Source: JAQGMV01 sp050260255 (lineage in GTDB: Bacteria > Pseudomonadota > Gammaproteobacteria > Burkholderiales > SG8-41). Taken from it: DNA of 7,677 nucleotides. The notes under the pieces were generated by a model that saw only the letters and a list, made by a program, of their open reading frames with translations, was not told the DNA's origin and ran no database searches. Below, one piece after another: positions 1-4,890 of the stretch. Position 1 is the stretch's first letter; each line of letters starts with the position of its first letter. The translations under genes and the position numbers were made by a program. Where the stretch lies: the NCBI GenBank assembly GCA_050260255.1, contig JBLNBW010000220.1:1-7677 (forward strand), in the 5' to 3' direction.

Positions 1-440
1 TCACCGCCTTCCTTCGGGCGGGTACCGGCGCACTCGCCTTCGTGGCGTGGTGCGAAAGGCACGCACAGCAATATCTCGTCTTCGATCAGCTCCGTAAGAT
101 CGAGCTCGCGCTGGACCTCGATATAGTCCGGCGCGTCCGGATCATCGGCGTCGTCGGGCGTCGTCCCCGGCGGCACGATGAGCACGTTGCTCGCGATATC
201 GAGCGGGTACTCGAGCGGGCCCAGACAACGCTGGCACTGTAACGGCAGCGCACCTCGGATGCGCAGCGCGAGCATCGGACGGTTACGGCCGTCCTTGGTT
301 CCCTTCACCTCATACGCGATATCGCCGTTTCCAGCGACCACGTCTTCGAGCCGGGGGAAGCTGCTGACGGGCAGGCTTCCAGTCAAGCACTGACCTGTCC
401 GGGCGAATTCGAGGCTGTCGATTACAGCCGGTGCAGACAT
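1..440 (-). CDS. yceD: YceD / DUF177 family protein, 3' end beyond the window
   Basis: Partial gene: the ATG at 440-438 opens a frame that continues uninterrupted to the window edge, giving 146 residues; perhaps 20-35 C-terminal residues are missing. The product starts MSAPAVIDSLEFART and carries the family's zinc-finger-like cysteine pair in LQCQRCL (Cys69, Cys72), followed by an acidic linker (about 95-106) and the conserved DLTELIEDEILL block (114-125). Family knowledge: YceD/DUF177 proteins are small and cytosolic, are linked to 23S rRNA accumulation or processing, and normally sit directly upstream of rpmF (ribosomal protein L32), plsX and fab genes. I infer those genes follow beyond the left edge. 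The start is supported by its fit to betaproteobacterial YceD N-termini. No Shine-Dalgarno precedes it, and a strong promoter lies almost immediately upstream. It is transcribed divergently from maf. An apparent TGA at 3-1 is out of frame. Confidence 0.9.
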   Translation of the reverse strand, partial: MSAPAVIDSLEFARTGQCLTGSLPVSSFPRLEDVVAGNGDIAYEVKGTKDGRNRPMLALRIRGALPLQCQRCLGPLEYPLDIASNVLIVPPGTTPDDADDPDAPDYIEVQRELDLTELIEDEILLCVPFAPRHEGECAGTRPKEGG

Positions 441-449
441 AAGCACGCC

Positions 450-478
450 ATGATAGTATTTTTGGCTTCTCGTGTCAA
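450..478 (-). promoter_or_regulatory. Predicted sigma70 promoter of yceD
   Basis: On the minus strand a perfect -35 hexamer TTGACA (478-473) is followed after 17 nt by TATCAT (455-450), which matches five of six bases of the -10 consensus. A start of transcription about 7 nt further on would fall near 443, only about 3 nt before the yceD ATG at 440, so the transcript would be nearly leaderless. The element lies in the 88-bp spacer between the divergent yceD and maf genes. It would drive yceD and probably the rpmF-plsX-fab genes expected beyond it. This is prediction from sequence only. Confidence 0.65.
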
Positions 479-528
479 AAAGAATCGGCCGGAAAAATCA
501 ATACCGGCAGATACTTAGACCTTCGCAC

Positions 529-1110
529 ATGCCACCTCAACTGGTACTTGCATCGACTTCCGCTTATCGGCGCGGACTGCTCGAACGCCTTCGCGTGCCA
601 TTTGGCGTCGTCGCGCCCGGGATCGAAGAATCCCCGCACGGTGGTGAAACGCCGGACGCGATGGCTTTGAGGCTCGCCGGGGAGAAGGCACGCGCTGTCG
701 GCGCGACGCATCCGGGCGCTGTGGTCATCGGGTCGGACCAGGTCGCGGTGCTGGATGGCGCGATTCTCGGCAAGCCGGGAACGCACGAAGCAGCACTGGC
801 GCAGCTCCTCGCTTGCCGTCGACGCTCCGTGGTATTCCATACCGCCGTGTGCGTCCTCGATGTCGGTGGAGCCGTCGAGGTCGCCAACGTTCCCACGAGG
901 GTCCACTACCGTGATTACTCGGATGCCGAGGCGCAGCGCTACCTGGCACTCGAACGGCCCTACGATTGCGCCGGGAGCGCGAAAATCGAGGGCTTGGGCA
1001 TAGTGCTCGTGGAGCGCGTGGAATCTACGGACCCGACCGCGCTCATCGGGCTGCCCCTCATCGCGCTTGTCAGCATGCTGCGCCGCGCAGGCATTCCGGT
1101 CCCGGCGTAG
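529..1110 (+). CDS. yceF: Maf-family nucleotide pyrophosphatase, YceF type (7-methyl-GTP pyrophosphatase)
   Basis: Encodes 193 residues from the ATG at 529. The N-terminus has the Maf signature LVLASTSAYRRGLLERL (5-21, phosphate-binding STSxYRR), then the EK motif (52-53) and GSDQV (68-72) with predicted catalytic Asp70. The C-terminal half has CAGSAKIEGLGI (147-158) and LIGLPLIAL (172-180). SDQV rather than ADTVV, together with CAGSxKxEGxGI, places it in the YceF subgroup, whose E. coli member hydrolyses m7GTP to m7GMP and pyrophosphate; the dTTP/UTP-specific YhdE group differs at these positions. The likely role is cytosolic removal of modified nucleotides. An upstream in-frame GTG at 472 would add 19 residues unlike the family, so 529 is preferred, although neither start has a clear Shine-Dalgarno. 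The gene is followed after 4 nt by the methyltransferase gene, suggesting co-transcription and coupling. It diverges from yceD. Confidence 0.92.
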   Translation: MPPQLVLASTSAYRRGLLERLRVPFGVVAPGIEESPHGGETPDAMALRLAGEKARAVGATHPGAVVIGSDQVAVLDGAILGKPGTHEAALAQLLACRRRSVVFHTAVCVLDVGGAVEVANVPTRVHYRDYSDAEAQRYLALERPYDCAGSAKIEGLGIVLVERVESTDPTALIGLPLIALVSMLRRAGIPVPA

Positions 1111-1114
1111 CGCG

Positions 1115-1831
1115 ATGGCGACCGGAACCCTCTATCTCGTGCCGACGGGGCTAGGTTCTGCGGTTCCGTCGCTCCTGATCCCGGAGGCCACAAGGAGCGT
1201 CGTTCATCATCTGCACCACTTCGTCGTCGAGAATGCGAAGACCGCGCGTCAATTCCTCAAAGCGATCGCGTACCCTCACCCTTTGCACGAAGCATCGTTC
1301 GCGGTGCTGGATGAACACACGCGGCAATCGGCAGTCGCGGATCTTCTCTCCCCGTTGTTGAACGGCAACGATGTAGGGCTCATGTCGGAGGCCGGCTGTC
1401 CCGGGGTCGCAGATCCGGGCGCGGCGCTGGTGCAATTGGCCCATGCAGCCCGACTGCGAGTCGCGCCCTTGGTCGGTCCCTCCGCCATACTGCTCGCGCT
1501 CATGGCGTCCGGCATGAACGGCCAGCGCTTCACGTTTCACGGATATCTGCCGGTGCATGCAGCCGAACGCCGCGCGCGCATCGCGCACCTCGAAGCTCAG
1601 TCGGCGCGTGAAGCCATGACGCAGATTTTCATCGAGACGCCGTACCGGAACCAGGCGCTGTTCGACGCGCTGATCGCGACATGCAGGCCCGATACCCTGC
1701 TCTGCATTGCAGCCGACGTCACCGCCGAGTCGGAGTCGGTGCGGACGCTCCAGGTCGCGCAGTGGAAGCGCGAGCCGCCAAACCTCGCACGGCGGCCGGC
1801 GGTATTTCTGATCTATCGCGGCGTGAGCTGA
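1115..1831 (+). CDS. RsmI-like SAM-dependent methyltransferase (tetrapyrrole methylase fold)
   Basis: Encodes 238 residues from the ATG at 1115, 4 nt after the maf stop; an in-frame ATG at 1067 inside maf would add 16 residues and is less likely. Family features: an N-terminal strand and loop, TLYLVPTGLG (5-14); GLMSEAGCPGVADPGAALV (88-106), equivalent to the RsmI ISDAGTPxxxDPG loop; VGPSAILLALMASG (120-133), equivalent to the GPxAxxxAL SAM-binding region; FHGYLP (141-146); and IFIETPYRN (171-179). The protein is shorter than canonical RsmI (about 285 aa) and lacks the AEDTR motif, having VENAKTARQFL instead, so it belongs to a separate RsmI-related subfamily. RsmI itself 2'-O-methylates C1402 of 16S rRNA; the substrate of this subfamily is unknown to me, so no symbol is given. 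Its 3' end overlaps the convergent peptidase gene by 19 bp. No Shine-Dalgarno is visible, which favours translational coupling to maf. Confidence 0.88.
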   Translation: MATGTLYLVPTGLGSAVPSLLIPEATRSVVHHLHHFVVENAKTARQFLKAIAYPHPLHEASFAVLDEHTRQSAVADLLSPLLNGNDVGLMSEAGCPGVADPGAALVQLAHAARLRVAPLVGPSAILLALMASGMNGQRFTFHGYLPVHAAERRARIAHLEAQSAREAMTQIFIETPYRNQALFDALIATCRPDTLLCIAADVTAESESVRTLQVAQWKREPPNLARRPAVFLIYRGVS

Positions 1832-2775
1832 GACAGCGCGTTCGGCCCCATCAGACGGAAAAGGCTTTCGGCCATCGTTGCGCCGAAGCGCTTCGCGAAC
1901 CGCTCGGCGATATTCTCGCGCGGCGTGAAATCAACGATGTCCTCGGCCTTGATCACTTCGCGCGCGACATACTCGATGCTGCCGAGGCCGTCTGCCAGCC
2001 CGAGCTCGACGCTGCGTGCGCCGACCCATACGAGACCGGAAAAGAGCTCCGGCGAATCCTTCAGCCGCTTGCCTCGGCCTTGCCGCACGACGTTGATGAA
2101 CTGCTCGTGTATTTCGCCCAAGAGTTTCTCAGCGTATTGCTTTTCCACTTCGCTCACGGGAGAAAACGGATCGAGGAAGGCCTTATGCTCGCCCGCCGTG
2201 AGAAGACGTCGCTCTACGCCCAGTTTGTCCATGGTGCCGGTGAAGCCGAAACCGTTCATCAGCACCCCTATCGACCCCACCATGCTCGCTTTGTCGACGA
2301 AGATCTTGTCGGCCGCGACGGCGACGTAATACCCCCCCGATGCGCATATGTCCTCGACGACGGCATAAAGGGGAATATTCGGATACTTCGCACGCAGACG
2401 CTTGATCTGATCGTTGATGTGTCCAGCCTGAACGGGGCTGCCGCCTGGGCTGTTGATGCGCAGGATGACGCCTTGTGTGCCGCTCGCCTTGAACGCCTCC
2501 TCGAGACCGGCGACGATGTTGTCCGCGCTCGCGAGACTGTCCTCTGCGATGACGCCTTTGATCTCTACCATCGCGGTGTGCTTGCCCGGCAGCGCCTCTT
2601 TGCCGCCGATCCAGCCCAAGAACACGAACAGCAATGCGAAGAGGTAGATGAACAGGAGCAGCTTGAAGAGGATGCTCCATTGGCGCGCGCGGCGCTGTTC
2701 CTGTATCGCGGCAAGCGCGATCTTTTCGAGCGCACTGCGTTCCCAACGGTCGTCAGTGGGTATCGGTTCGGCCAT
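1813..2775 (-). CDS. sppA: S49 family membrane peptidase, SppA-like (short form)
   Basis: Encodes 320 residues. A cytosolic, charged N-terminus (1-33) precedes one hydrophobic segment (about 34-55, FKLLLFIYLFALLFVFLGWI) that probably anchors the enzyme in the inner membrane with the catalytic domain outside. The S49/ClpP-like fold shows VEIKGVI (70-76), ILRINSPGGSP (104-114), the nucleophile motif ICASGGYY with predicted Ser146, VGSIGV (166-171), and the predicted general-base Lys198 in EHKAFLDPFSP. This Ser-Lys dyad spacing matches short SppA enzymes of the Bacillus type, about half the length of E. coli SppA, which has a duplicated domain. The likely role is digestion of cleaved signal peptides or membrane-protein quality control. 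The start has AGGA 9 nt upstream (2788-2785). A possible -10 hexamer TATACT lies at 2822-2817 but has no convincing -35. It lies 61 nt after the HAD gene on the same strand, and its 3' end overlaps the convergent methyltransferase gene. Confidence 0.92.
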   Translation of the reverse strand: MAEPIPTDDRWERSALEKIALAAIQEQRRARQWSILFKLLLFIYLFALLFVFLGWIGGKEALPGKHTAMVEIKGVIAEDSLASADNIVAGLEEAFKASGTQGVILRINSPGGSPVQAGHINDQIKRLRAKYPNIPLYAVVEDICASGGYYVAVAADKIFVDKASMVGSIGVLMNGFGFTGTMDKLGVERRLLTAGEHKAFLDPFSPVSEVEKQYAEKLLGEIHEQFINVVRQGRGKRLKDSPELFSGLVWVGARSVELGLADGLGSIEYVAREVIKAEDIVDFTPRENIAERFAKRFGATMAESLFRLMGPNALSQLTPR

Positions 2776-2836
2776 GGCTGTTCATCCTAGGTCGGTCATC
2801 GGTGTCGCGGGCGGCAAGTATAACTCGGGCCGTGCG

Positions 2837-3493
2837 TCACGCATGCTCTTCGAGCCACTGCCACAGCTCATGATCGCGGTCGACGCACGCGATCGGAGAG
2901 CTGCAGACCAGCGCTTCCCTGCCGTGCGCACCATAGGTCACGGCAAGCCCGTCCACGCCCGCCGCACGCGCCATGTCCATGTCGTGCGTCGTGTCGCCGA
3001 TCATCAGTGCACTGCTGGCTGGGACGTTGAGCTCATCCAGCAGGCATTGCAGCATCCCGGGGTGCGGCTTGGAATAGCCTTCGTCGGCGCAGCGCGTGCG
3101 GTGAAAATAGCGCGTGAGGCCGGTGGTGCGCAGCGCACGGTCCAGGCCGCGCCTGCTTTTGCCCGTCGCGATGGCGAGAAGGTGGCCTCCCGCGTGCAGT
3201 TTTCGGACCGCATCGACGGTGCCCGGGAACAGACCCGTTCCGGCATCCCGTTGCAGGAAATGTTGGCGATAACGGTCCACGAGCCGGGGATAGAAAGCCG
3301 GCTCGAGCTCCGGCAGCAAATGCTTCATCGCATCGTCCAATCCCAGACCGATGATGTAGCGCGCCTCGCCTTCGGTCGGCACGCGCAGGCCCAGATCGCG
3401 GCATGCGGACTGTATGGAAGCGGCGATAGCGGCTGCCGAGTCCATCAGCGTCCCGTCCCAATCGAAGATCAGCAGCTTATAACGTCGCGGCAA
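2837..3493 (-). CDS. HAD-superfamily phosphatase, Gph-like (phosphoglycolate phosphatase type)
   Basis: Encodes 218 residues. All four HAD motifs are present: I, DWDGT (Asp11 nucleophile, Asp13 acid/base); II, IATGKSRRGL with Thr110; III, Lys142 in YSKPHPGML; IV, MIGDTTHDMDMA with Asp167 and Asp171 for Mg2+. A helical cap of the C1 type lies between motifs I and II (about 17-88). This is the HAD-IA arrangement of Gph-type phosphatases acting on small phosphometabolites such as 2-phosphoglycolate; the true substrate cannot be read from sequence. The start must be TTG at 3493: an in-frame TAG lies four codons upstream and no ATG or GTG occurs before the DWDGT motif. An AGAGG Shine-Dalgarno sits 6 nt before it. 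The 17-nt overlap with the end of rluC suggests translational coupling, and the same gene pairing is common in Betaproteobacteria. Confidence 0.93.
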   Translation of the reverse strand: MPRRYKLLIFDWDGTLMDSAAAIAASIQSACRDLGLRVPTEGEARYIIGLGLDDAMKHLLPELEPAFYPRLVDRYRQHFLQRDAGTGLFPGTVDAVRKLHAGGHLLAIATGKSRRGLDRALRTTGLTRYFHRTRCADEGYSKPHPGMLQCLLDELNVPASSALMIGDTTHDMDMARAAGVDGLAVTYGAHGREALVCSSPIACVDRDHELWQWLEEHA

Positions 3494-4436
3494 GCGGAGC
3501 CTCTAGACGAGCGAGAAAACCGGAGAGGTCCGGTGCGAGTGGTGCTTCGAACACCATTTCCTGGTCGGTGGCCGGGTGGCGAACGACGAGCTTTGCAGCG
3601 TGAAGGAACATACGTTTCAAGCCGAGGCGGGCCATTTCCTTGTTCGCCTCGTAGTCCCCGTACTTGTCGTCCCCGGCGATCGGAAAGCCCAGATGTGCCA
3701 GATGTACGCGGATCTGATGGGTACGGCCCGTCTTCAGCTCGGCTTCGAGCAGGCTATAGCCGGCCTTTGCGGATTTGAGCCTGAATATCGTCACCGACGG
3801 CGCCCCCTCGGGACTCACTTTCACGCGGCGCTCGCCTGAGGGCAGTACGTACTTATGCAGCCCAAGCTGCACCTTCTGTTTCGCGTTCGCCCACTTGCCG
3901 CGCACTAGGGTTAAATAGTACTTGTGCGCCTCGCCGCTACGCATTTGTTCGTGCAACGCGACCAGGGCCGATCGCTTCTTGGCAAGCATCAGCACGCCTG
4001 ACGTATCCCGGTCCAGGCGGTGAACCAGTTCGAGAAACGGCGCATTTGGGCGTTCATGGCGCAGCTGCTCGATTACCCCGTAGCTCACGCCGCTGCCGCC
4101 ATGGACCGCCAGTCCGGCCGGCTTGTTCACGACCAGGAGGGCATCGTCTTCGTACAGCACTTCCAAGGGCGTCTTGCGTAGTGCCCCTACCGGCGTCGTG
4201 GCTTTACTGGCCGCTGTGCGGACCGGCGGGACGCGGACCTTGTCCCCGGCCTTGAGCCGGTGGTCCGGCCCTACCCGGCCGCTGTTGACCCGGACCTGTC
4301 CGCTGCGCAGCATGCGGTAAACATGGCTTTTCGGTACGCCCTTCAGCAGCCGCACCAGAAAGTTGTCGACGCGCTGGCCTTCCGCGGCCGGGCCGATTTC
4401 GTGCCAAGTCGCGCTTTCTTTACTTAAGATATTCAT
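3477..4436 (-). CDS. rluC: 23S rRNA pseudouridine synthase RluC
   Basis: Encodes 319 residues, the usual RluC length. An N-terminal S4 RNA-binding domain (about 20-72: QRVDNFLVRLLKGVPKSHVY, RSGQVRVN, LKAGDKVRVPPVR) is followed by the RluA-family catalytic domain. VVNKPAGLAVHGGSG (102-116) and HRLDRDTSGVLMLAKKRSAL (139-158) contain the predicted catalytic Asp142; TGRTHQIRVH and a C-terminal FLHAAKL motif follow. E. coli RluC makes pseudouridines 955, 2504 and 2580 in 23S rRNA, and the close motif agreement, including VPKSHVYRML, supports RluC over RluA or RluD. The ATG at 4436 is the first in frame and gives a family-like N-terminus, but only AGGGA lies upstream and it is very close. The gene diverges from rne, a conserved pairing, and overlaps the HAD gene by 17 nt. 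A candidate rne promoter overlaps its first codons. Confidence 0.95.
   Translation of the reverse strand: MNILSKESATWHEIGPAAEGQRVDNFLVRLLKGVPKSHVYRMLRSGQVRVNSGRVGPDHRLKAGDKVRVPPVRTAASKATTPVGALRKTPLEVLYEDDALLVVNKPAGLAVHGGSGVSYGVIEQLRHERPNAPFLELVHRLDRDTSGVLMLAKKRSALVALHEQMRSGEAHKYYLTLVRGKWANAKQKVQLGLHKYVLPSGERRVKVSPEGAPSVTIFRLKSAKAGYSLLEAELKTGRTHQIRVHLAHLGFPIAGDDKYGDYEANKEMARLGLKRMFLHAAKLVVRHPATDQEMVFEAPLAPDLSGFLARLEAPLAATL
3500..3504 (-). promoter_or_regulatory. Shine-Dalgarno AGAGG for the TTG-started HAD gene
   Basis: On the minus strand AGAGG precedes the TTG codon at 3493 by 6 nt, inside the last codons of rluC. It decides the start, since the reading frame is closed by TAG just upstream and holds no ATG or GTG before the catalytic motif. 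Confidence 0.6.
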
Positions 4437-4447
4437 TTCCCTATACT
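4419..4447 (+). promoter_or_regulatory. Candidate sigma70 promoter of rne, overlapping the rluC start
   Basis: TTTACT (4419-4424, four of six bases of the -35 consensus) and TATACT (4442-4447, five of six of the -10 consensus) are separated by exactly 17 nt in an AT-rich patch of otherwise GC-rich DNA. A start near 4454 would give rne a leader of about 437 nt. The -35 element lies within rluC codons 5-6 on the opposite strand and the -10 just upstream of the rluC ATG. I scanned the rest of the 4437-4890 gap and found no better plus-strand pair; TTGACT at 4798-4803 has no -10 at a suitable distance. Confidence 0.45.
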
Positions 4448-4524
4448 ATTCTCCGGCACCTCAGAAGCACCGGACCCTTGCCGCTCGGATGAAGAGCGCG
4501 TGCACGGTCGGATGTGACAACACG

Positions 4525-4551
4525 GCGCGCATAAGTTTTCTTATGCTGCGC
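4525..4551 (+). promoter_or_regulatory. Leader hairpin 1: 11-bp stem with UUUU loop
   Basis: GCGCGCATAAG (4525-4535) pairs with CTTATGC (4540-4546) and, after one bulged T at 4547, GCGC (4548-4551), leaving a four-base TTTT loop. It is the most stable-looking local structure in the leader. No U tract follows, so it is not an intrinsic terminator. Its role as a binding or cleavage site for RNase E is inference. Confidence 0.5.
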
Positions 4552-4698
4552 GAGCCGCACATCGAAGCTGCGAAGACGATGCCGAGCAACGGCGCCAGTA
4601 GCGCACACCACCATCACGCGCGCTGCCGCGGTTGAAACGCTTGGTTAAATTCGCTCACCACCCTAAGTAGCGATGCTGTGATTTTACGCGCGCAAGGC

Positions 4699-4759
4699 AC
4701 TGCATCAAATTTACCGAATTCGCGCTAGCGGCGCGGATTTGAGACGGCAAACTGCATCA
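4699..4759 (+). repeat. Direct repeat ACTGCATCA (two copies)
   Basis: Identical 9-bp copies at 4699-4707 and 4751-4759, 52 bp apart start to start (about five helical turns), flank leader hairpin 2. Each is preceded by a similar GGC(AA) context. The spacing would place them on the same DNA face, but no known operator is recognised and chance is possible. Confidence 0.3.
4716..4740 (+). promoter_or_regulatory. Leader hairpin 2: 10-bp stem with 5-nt loop
   Basis: GAATTCGCGC (4716-4725) pairs with GCGCGGATTT (4731-4740), including two G-U pairs, around a TAGCG loop. The core five G-C pairs are perfect. It is flanked by AU-rich sequence (ATCAAATTTACC upstream), a pattern that suits RNase E access, and by two copies of ACTGCATCA. 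Confidence 0.4.
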
Positions 4760-4818
4760 TCGACTCGACCGGTCACGCGCATACATGATTTGTCCCGTTG
4801 ACTGAAGTCCGCTAAACG

Positions 4819-4851
4819 CGCCTGGCAAAAGCAGGCGGCTGCAGCTTTGCC
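4819..4851 (+). promoter_or_regulatory. Two mutually exclusive leader hairpins upstream of the rne RBS
   Basis: Structure A: CGCCTG (4819-4824) with CAGGCG (4832-4837), loop GCAAAAG. Structure B: GGCAAAAGC (4824-4832) with GCTTTGCC (4844-4851), one bulged A, loop of 11 nt. They share 4824 and 4832, and the 5' arm of B is the loop of A, so only one can form at a time. The region ends 24 nt before the Shine-Dalgarno. A switching role is speculative. Confidence 0.35.
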
Positions 4852-4875
4852 CATCCCGTGAGAGTGCCATAGCGC

Positions 4876-4880
4876 GGGAG
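4876..4880 (+). promoter_or_regulatory. Shine-Dalgarno of rne, potentially sequestered
   Basis: GGGAG precedes the rne ATG by 10 nt, with a purine-rich AAGATGAAGA spacer. Its GGGA lies in a possible helix, TCCCG (4854-4858) with CGGGA (4875-4879), which would hide it from the ribosome. The ATG at 4884 in the spacer is out of frame. Confidence 0.5.
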
Positions 4881-4890
4881 AAGATGAAGA

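Larger units (their letters stand above)
4454..4890 (+). promoter_or_regulatory. Predicted long structured 5' leader of rne
   Basis: This gene-free stretch between the divergent rluC and rne genes contains no convincing ORF, tRNA or terminator with a U tract. It holds strong hairpins at 4525-4551 and 4716-4740, a pair of mutually exclusive hairpins at 4819-4851, and a helix covering the Shine-Dalgarno (4854-4879). AU-rich, probably unpaired segments lie between them at 4643-4652, 4680-4686 and 4705-4713. Established knowledge: the 361-nt leader of E. coli rne contains hairpins that recruit RNase E and mediate feedback control of its own mRNA. The layout here suggests a similar autoregulatory leader, but no sequence homology to the E. 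coli hairpins is claimed. Confidence 0.5.

Noticed and set aside
1..3. Apparent TGA stop of yceD on the minus strand at the window edge
   Set aside because: The yceD frame reads codon 5-3 as GGT, so this TGA is out of frame and the gene continues past the window.
488..508. GCCGG/CCGGC inverted repeat upstream of maf
   Set aside because: Only 5-bp arms around an 11-nt loop in GC-rich DNA; too weak to call an operator or hairpin.
472..528. GTG-initiated 19-residue N-terminal extension of Maf
   Set aside because: No Shine-Dalgarno, extension unlike the family, and it overlaps the yceD -35 element; the ATG at 529 begins four residues before the conserved LVLAST.
1681..2790. 369-codon plus-strand frame antisense to the S49 peptidase
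   Set aside because: The minus strand encodes a complete S49 peptidase with a Ser-Lys dyad; the opposite frame has no family features.
2648..3778. 376-codon plus-strand frame across the HAD gene and the end of rluC
   Set aside because: It crosses two genuine minus-strand genes with intact catalytic motifs; it is a GC-rich shadow.
4489..4635. 48-codon upstream ORF in the rne leader with a His run (AHHHHARCRG)
   Set aside because: No Shine-Dalgarno, no leader-peptide logic for rne, and the His codons come from a short CAC/CAT run; considered chance.
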